Shown piece by piece: positions 58,889 through 64,000 of a DNA stretch of 64,000 nucleotides. This DNA comes from Gonapodya prolifera JEL478 (taxonomy: Eukaryota; Monoblepharomycota; Monoblepharidomycetes; Monoblepharidales; Gonapodyaceae), in contig KQ965816.1 in the NCBI GenBank assembly GCA_001574975.1, positions 109,794-173,793 on the forward strand, written 5' to 3'. How positions within the stretch are numbered: the first letter of the stretch is position 1; every line of letters starts with the position of its first letter. The notes below the pieces were generated by a model. The model was given only the letters and a program-made list of their open reading frames with translations. It was not told the DNA's origin and did not search any database. Position numbers and translations under genes: made by a program.

Positions 58889-59740
58889 TTATGCAGCCAG
58901 TTCCGCAATGATTGCAGTGGGACTTCCATTGCTTTTAGAAAAATGCCAGATGAAACAACCACCTAGGTTCATTGTTTTTGCTAACCTTGCAACACTTTTA
59001 CATTCTTTGATGGTGGTGTGGTGGTTCCCCCAGCCCTCTGGAAAGCTCTCAACCCCCACAAACAACTTTCTAGAATCAATATATTTTGTGTATTCCTTCA
59101 TTGCCCCCTTGTAGTTAACCATAACTAACCCCGTATCATATGTCATAACCATGACGTAACCAAGCAACCCAGATTGCAAACTTGGAATCACATTCCCTGT
59201 AGTCACCCCATCCATCCACGTCGCAGAGCTAATGATGTACTTACCTTGTGGCATGACTGTGCGCAATTGTTTTAGAATACTCAAGTGGTTGCTACCGCAA
59301 CTACTGCCAGGTGTCCAACAGTTACTTGCTTCCATATCAATGTCACAACCTGCTGCTCCAGAACTATTGATAAATTCTTGATGGCAGTTGGATTCAGATT
59401 ATTTCTCCAATCACCAGAGGCACCACCGCCAATCAAAGTCAATACTTTCACTCCTGGACGTTTTGTCTTCAGTCAATCAATTTGTCCTTTCAGTGTACTT
59501 GCGTTACCATCAGTCGCAGTGGAATTCAAAAGAGCATAAAGGACGATATTACTGTTTGTACAATTATCAAGAGGATATCCCATCACGTAGGATGCAAACA
59601 TCAGTTTTCTTTTACCGCCATTGTTCGATGAAGAAGTAGTGTTCTTTTGTTTGTTATTGATCACAAAAACAACAGCGATCGCAATAGCAATGAAACACAC
59701 AAGCAGTATCAGTGAAACGGATGATGATAGCCCAATGTAT
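58889..59740 (-). pseudogene. GH18 chitinase-like protein with N-terminal membrane anchor, frame-broken
   Basis: From about 59740 downward: a transmembrane helix (SLILLVCFIAIAIAVVFVI), an Asn/Ser linker, then a GH18 barrel. Visible are KLMFASYVMGY, VKVLTLIGGGASGDWR, the catalytic DxDxE loop AAGCDIDMEASNCW at about 59330-59380, GKYIISSATWM, VMVMTYDTG, KLFVGVESFPEG and GGCFIWHFSKSNG, to the stop at 58889. GH18 enzymes hydrolyse chitin or related glycans; the acid Glu is present. Two frame changes (a stop near 59473 and a shift near 59350) break it. Its first codons run straight into a Ty3/gypsy fragment, so its true start is lost. It lies just outside the right repeat array but shares the AT-rich, intron-free character of the element. 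Confidence 0.65.
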
Positions 59741-59744
59741 ACAA

Positions 59745-60010
59745 TAAATGGCTGTGTTGAATCTGCAGGTCTGAGGACTGGGGCTTTAGCTATCAGCTGT
59801 TTGATCAGTGTGAATGCTTCTTCACACTTTTCATTCCAGTGGAATCTTGATGATGGTTTTGTAAGCTCCTGTATAGGNNNAATTACTTCATCAAATCTTG
59901 GAATCCAATTCTTGTAGCACTGTAAAAGACCATGTACTTCCTGGGCAGACTTAGTGCTTGTAGGTTTGGGAAGTACATTCACTTCATGCATTGCATCCTC
60001 TGTGAGCTCT
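59745..60010 (-). mobile_element. Ty3/gypsy reverse transcriptase/RNase H fragment
   Basis: Minus strand: EVHGLLQCYKNWIPRFDEVI, then QELTKPSSRFHWNEKCEEAF, then APVLRPADSTQPFIVYIG. This is the connection between RT and RNase H of a Ty3/gypsy polyprotein. It is cut off on both sides, contains an NNN (59878-59880), and is fused in frame to the chitinase-like membrane segment. Confidence 0.75.
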
Positions 60011-60029
60011 GTTCCATCTCTCCCAACNC

Positions 60030-62152
60030 CTCCACGACTTCCAGATGACGATTCAGCACCGACCTGGCCGAATCCACCTACTCCCCGACTTTCTCTCCCG
60101 CCACCCCACCGACACTGCGTCCTCTGACACTGGATCTGAGCCCCAACCACACGACACTAACTTTCCCTGGCCAGTGGACCACTCCCCTGCTCCTCCTTCC
60201 CCTTTTCCCACACCTCCAACTACCCCACTCAATATCGCCGCCATCTCCGATATCACATCTTCCACCTCTGCACCCACAGACACCCCCACCCCTCCAGCAC
60301 CACCACTTACTAGTAGTGCTGCTTCTGACACCACCCCTTCCCCTCTGAACCCTCTTACACTGACCCCTGCCACCCTCCTCGACCTTCAACTCTCAGACCC
60401 CTCCTGTCATTTATTCACACATCCATCACTACACCCGACACCCCGCCACCACCGCCACCACCACAAGTCTGCTCTACATCATTCCTACCCACTCTACGCT
60501 CAAACCTCTCAACTTTCACTATCTTGCCTACAACAAACCTCCTTCAGCACACTTTGGTCCCCTTGCAGCCTGGTCGCCGCCCTGACCCCATCATCCAACT
60601 CGCACTCCCTCAGTCTCTAGCTCCAGACGTTCTACGCGCCCTCCACGACAATCTCACCGGTGGTGCACACCTTGGTCGCAACCGCACCTTCGAAGCCGTC
60701 CGGCATCGTTTCTGGTGGCTCGACATGGCCAGCAATGTTTGTACTTGGGTTCGTAACTGCCACGTCTGCCAAACACGCAAGTCACCACCACGCCAGCCAC
60801 CTGGACTCCTCATCCCGAAGGACATCCCATCCCCCAACCACACCCTCGGAATCGATCTCCTAGGACCATTTCGACGCTCTCGCCACGGCAACAAGTACAT
60901 TGTGGTTGTCACGGACGACGGAGACAAGTGGGCATGGACTGGAGCACTCCCCAACGCACGTTCTACCACCATTTCCAAGTGGCTCCTCCACCACGTCATT
61001 TTCCAGTCAGGCGCCCCCCAACAACTTCTCAGCGACCAAGGAGCTAATCTACTTCATTGACTGGTCACCCACATTGCCACTGCCTTCAACACCATACGCG
61101 TCCGTACCACTGCCTACCACCCCCAAACCAACGCCCTCACCGAACGCTTCAACGCCACCCTCGCGACTCTCATTGCTTCTTACGTGGATGAGGAGCAATG
61201 GGATTGGGACCTCCACCTTGACGCCCTCACATTCAGCTACAATACGTCCTTCCACCCCACCACCCTCGACACCCCCTTCTTCCTCCGTTTTGGTCGTGAC
61301 NCTCGCCTCCCCATCGACATCTCACTCTCAACACCAAGTTCCACGACCCTCTCCCCCTTACCCCCTCTCCATGACTTTACCAAATCCACCGACCTCCGCT
61401 CCCACATCCTCTCAACTCTCAACTCCGCCTACCAACGCATTCGCTGCAACATTGCCCGCCAGCAACTCTACCAAAAGACGCTCTACAATCTACGCCACCA
61501 CCCTGTCTCCTACTCTCTTGGCCAACGGGTTCTTGTTTATGTCCCCCGCATCGAACCAGGCTCCAACAAAGTGGTGAAGCTACTATGACCTTGGCGTGGG
61601 CCATTTTGTATTACTGCACAGCGCTCTCCTGTTAACTACAAAGTGCTAATGCTTCTCCGAGGCCAACACAAGAAGGTCGTCACGCACGTTCAACGACTCA
61701 AGCCATATTTTTCAATCAACGACTCCTACCACGCTTCCCGCAACCTCCACCTTCCCCTACCTTCTGCGGATCTGGACGACGCGGACCCAGCCCTACCACC
61801 ACACGTGGACGAAGTAGAACACCTTGCATACGGCCCGAACGACACACCCCCATCCCCCACCCTACCTTCGGACCCAACGCCCCCACCCTCTGTTGCATCG
61901 CTCCCTCCTACTCACCACTCCAACGTCTCACTTTCTGCACGCTCCTATGACCACCAACATGATGAACACCAACCCCCACCATCGCCCCACTCCAACCTTC
62001 CACCATCACCACCTATCGTCGCGGAACCCACCTACACCACACACTGTAACGTTGACACCATCCTGGCGCGTCAGTTTTGCTACGGCAAGCCCTTCTTCAA
62101 GGTCCAACACCATGACCGAGCCCGACCTACTTGGATCCCCACACCGAGATGA
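60030..62152 (+). mobile_element. Ty3/gypsy (chromodomain-type) pol, RNase H end to integrase, defective
   Basis: Plus strand, GC-richer than the preceding block. It begins with the RNase H end (MTIQHRPGRIHLLPDFLSRH), a Pro/Thr-rich linker, then integrase: HHCC zinc region (ALHDNLTGGAHLGRNRTF...CHVCQTRK), catalytic core with Asp in LGIDLLGPF, Asp in LLSDQGANLLH, Glu in HPQTNALTERFN. The C-terminal domain follows (LGQRVLVYVPRIEPGSNKVV...PWRGPFCI). A long Pro-rich spacer and a weak chromodomain-like end (NVDTILARQFCYGKPFF) stop at 62152. Defects: a frameshift near 60530, in-frame TGA at 61058-61060 and at 61586-61588, and an N at 61301. Upstream RT and gag are missing, so this is a 5'-truncated, inactive copy. 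Confidence 0.85.
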
Positions 62153-62499
62153 ACGCCTGCGACCACTGTCGCTCCCTTCTCGTGGACTTCCGTGCACATG
62201 AAACACGCCTACCCACCAAGGCTTTTGTTGACACACTGCCCACCACTACCTGTCAACCGCGCCCTCCCTCATAACCAACCAACAACTGTCTCAAACCCCC
62301 CAACCTTTCTTTGGATTGTTAGGCGACTTACTTGGACCGGCAAACCTCTTGAAACCCCCCCCTATCGGACTTTGGACGTTTTGGGCCATACGGACTTTTG
62401 GAAGTTACTTACGAAACTCTTATTGACTGCGTGGACTTTTTCTAGACGGACTTTACTTTACTTTTCGACTCTAGGGATACGTGCTACACTTCTCTCCAC

Positions 62500-62510
62500 C
62501 CGGGGGGTAG
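62500..62510 (+). other. Polypurine tract
   Basis: CGGGGGGTAG immediately before the TG that starts the LTR, as expected for the plus-strand primer site of an LTR retrotransposon. Confidence 0.6.
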
Positions 62511-62886
62511 TGTGAGGGGCTCGGGCGGACCCCTCACAGTTGCTGTGGTCCAAGTCAGCGGAACACGCTGGAACTCATCGGAACTGCTTGCGCAATAACG
62601 GACACGAGTTGATAAGCAGAATACGAAAAGCGTAAACTAGAATTGGAGCTATATAAACACTTGTAGAAATGCTAAGAACAAGGCTTTTGACTTCGAATCT
62701 CACTCGTCTCACTTGTGCCCACTCGCTCGTCACGGCTCTCAGGTCACTCGGCGTGACCTCTTGGCTCCCTCTCGGCTCTCTCTCTCGCTTGTACTCGACT
62801 CCCTCTCTCGCTCGTACACGGCTCTCTTACACGCTGGTCGCGTGCCTTCGGACTCACTCGGCAACCCCCACCCGCTCCCCCTGACA
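62511..62886 (+). repeat. LTR (about 376 bp)
   Basis: Starts TGTGAGGGG and ends ...CCCTGACA (TG...CA). The first 28 bp form a hairpin (TGTGAGGGG with CCCCTCACA). A TATA-like ATATAAAC at 62651-62658 could serve as its promoter. The boundary is set by the polypurine tract on the left and a primer-binding site on the right. No second LTR is visible in the window, so length is inferred. Confidence 0.65.
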
Positions 62887-62888
62887 CT

Positions 62889-62906
62889 TGGCGCTCCCGG
62901 CTAGGT
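62889..62906 (+). other. Primer-binding site
   Basis: TGGCGCTCCCGGCTAGG, two bases after the LTR end, begins with the TGG that pairs with a tRNA CCA tail. The tRNA species was not determined. Confidence 0.55.
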
Positions 62907-63183
62907 CTGACAGCACCAGACTACCTCTAACCCGGCCCACTCATTCAAGATCTCTAATTTCCTCCGGCTCCGTCTATTGCTTGCACTCCTCTCGGGCCTT
63001 GAGCCGCCAGCAGACCTGTCTTCCAACCTCCGACCAAGCTCAGGTCCTCCTCCGCCACGAACACCCCCTCTGACACGACGCCCCCCGAAACCATCCACAC
63101 CTGCACCAATTCGACTGAACCCAACCGATTCGACAGTTCTCTCCCCATTTCTCACTCAGCACCCCATTCACACTCTTCGCGGC

Positions 63184-64000
63184 ATGCCTGAAACCTTAAG
63201 TGTCTCTGACAACCTCCGCCACCTCAAGCCACTGCACCACCCCCTTGACAAATTCAACCCCCGTGATCCTCGTACCAGCCTCCGCAAGTTTCATTCGTTT
63301 CTTTCCGCTGTTGACAACTATATCGCCCTTTACGGCCTCGAGAACAACCCTCGGGCGATTGCCTTAGTTTCCCCAAATATCCCTGACCCTATTCGGGATA
63401 ACATTTGCCCTACCGACGGGTCTACGCGCATGATTCCTGCATGGAAAAAGTTGCTCGAGGTTGCGTACTTCCCCCTGGAACCTCATATTTGGCATCGTAC
63501 CCTGGCTAAGCTCGAATGGGACCCCAATGCCTCTCGCCTCTCCTCCCACGTCACTGAATTCATTTGCCTCGCTCGCCGCGCCGACATCGTCGATTCCACT
63601 AAGCCCAAGGTCCGCGAGCAGCTTTCCACTTGGAATCTCTGGTACCATTTCCTTGACTCACTCCCGCAGCATCTTTGTTTCTACATTACCGTTCTTGGAA
63701 TCACCAACCTCGCCGACCTCACTGAAGACAAGATCACGCTCGTCGAACGCAACCTCAACAACATCCCCTCCACACGCCCTGCCCACGTTGCGAGTATCAC
63801 CCCCAATCCAAACCCCGAACATGCACCCCCGACTTCCTTCAGCAAACTTGAAGCCACCATNGACCAGCTTGCTCAGCGCGTTGCGGCTCTCTCTGCAATT
63901 GCAACACCGCCACAGCCTTCATTTCAGTATATCCCTACGGCACCTCCTGGCCCCGCACCACCGATCCACGCAGACGCTCCACCCCCATTCACAATTGGTT
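63184..64000 (+). CDS. LTR retrotransposon Gag (partial, runs off the window)
   Basis: ATG at 63184 after a ~280-bp leader. The frame is open to the right edge (one N at 63861). It encodes a capsid-like helical domain (LDKFNPRDPRTSLRKFHSFL, AWKKLLEVAYFPLEP, LSSHVTEFICLARRAD, LPQHLCFYITVLG), followed by a Pro-rich tail (APPGPAPPIHADAPPP). No zinc knuckle has appeared yet. It is the gag of a copy whose 5' LTR is the one at 62511-62886. Confidence 0.8.
   Translation, partial: MPETLSVSDNLRHLKPLHHPLDKFNPRDPRTSLRKFHSFLSAVDNYIALYGLENNPRAIALVSPNIPDPIRDNICPTDGSTRMIPAWKKLLEVAYFPLEPHIWHRTLAKLEWDPNASRLSSHVTEFICLARRADIVDSTKPKVREQLSTWNLWYHFLDSLPQHLCFYITVLGITNLADLTEDKITLVERNLNNIPSTRPAHVASITPNPNPEHAPPTSFSKLEATXDQLAQRVAALSAIATPPQPSFQYIPTAPPGPAPPIHADAPPPFTIG

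Overview
This is a nuclear segment of a eukaryote, most likely a flagellated (zoosporic, chytrid-like) fungus. The genes carry many short GT-AG introns. There is a fungal-style set of housekeeping genes: SEC24, UTP7, a URA4-type dihydroorotase, an HSF with a long N-terminal extension, PPP4R3/PSY2 and a TMS1/SERINC protein. A small homologue of the ciliary microtubule inner protein PIERCE at about 47.2-47.7 kb argues for a cilium. The species cannot be named from sequence alone.

Layout. 1-4.1 kb: the end of an unknown gene, then a decayed M3 metallopeptidase (-) lying head-to-head with a 5'-truncated cytochrome P450 (+). 5.2-9.5 kb: an intact 12-exon SEC24 (1047 aa by my splice model). 9.8-12.1 kb: an ankyrin protein and a Lys-rich coiled-coil protein. 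12.2-14.6 kb and 25.6-28.2 kb: two intact paralogues (616 and 691 aa) in which a CoA-binding domain is fused to an O-acetylhomoserine-sulfhydrylase-type PLP enzyme; the second has a presequence that looks mitochondrial. Between them, 15.2-25.2 kb: a damaged Cys-rich surface protein, an intact 998-aa surface protein whose C-terminal modules alternate with four 14-nt micro-exons, and a decayed TKL kinase-Sel1-LRR gene. 28.3-31.4 kb: a DUF4604/KIAA1143 homologue and UTP7 sharing a 102-bp divergent promoter. 31.8-35.8 kb: makorin-like E3 ligase and dihydroorotase. 35.9-39.5 kb: a broken CDK7-like kinase and a TBC-TLDc (TBC1D24-type) protein. 39.6-45.3 kb: PPP4R3 and SERINC. 45.8-52.7 kb: aldo/keto reductase, PIERCE homologue, HSF and a secreted RNase T1-family enzyme.

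At about 52.8 kb the base composition drops sharply. From 53.24 to 58.84 kb lies an AT-rich, intron-poor block bounded by inverted arrays of a 67-68 bp repeat. It holds transposase remnants on the minus strand and three cargo genes on the plus strand: a KY-type transglutaminase-like protein, a Ser/Thr kinase and an orphan. A GH18 chitinase-like gene follows, joined to a Ty3/gypsy fragment. The last 4 kb is a chromodomain-type Ty3/gypsy element in the order pol, polypurine tract, LTR, primer-binding site, next gag.

Many conserved genes splice into perfect frames (SEC24, UTP7, HSF, DHOase, AKR, both PLP fusions, DUF4604, RNase, the 998-aa surface protein). I therefore read the dense frameshifts and stops in the M3, P450, CDK7-like and kinase-Sel1-LRR loci mainly as real decay. 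Several indels sit in homopolymers, so assembly error is not excluded.
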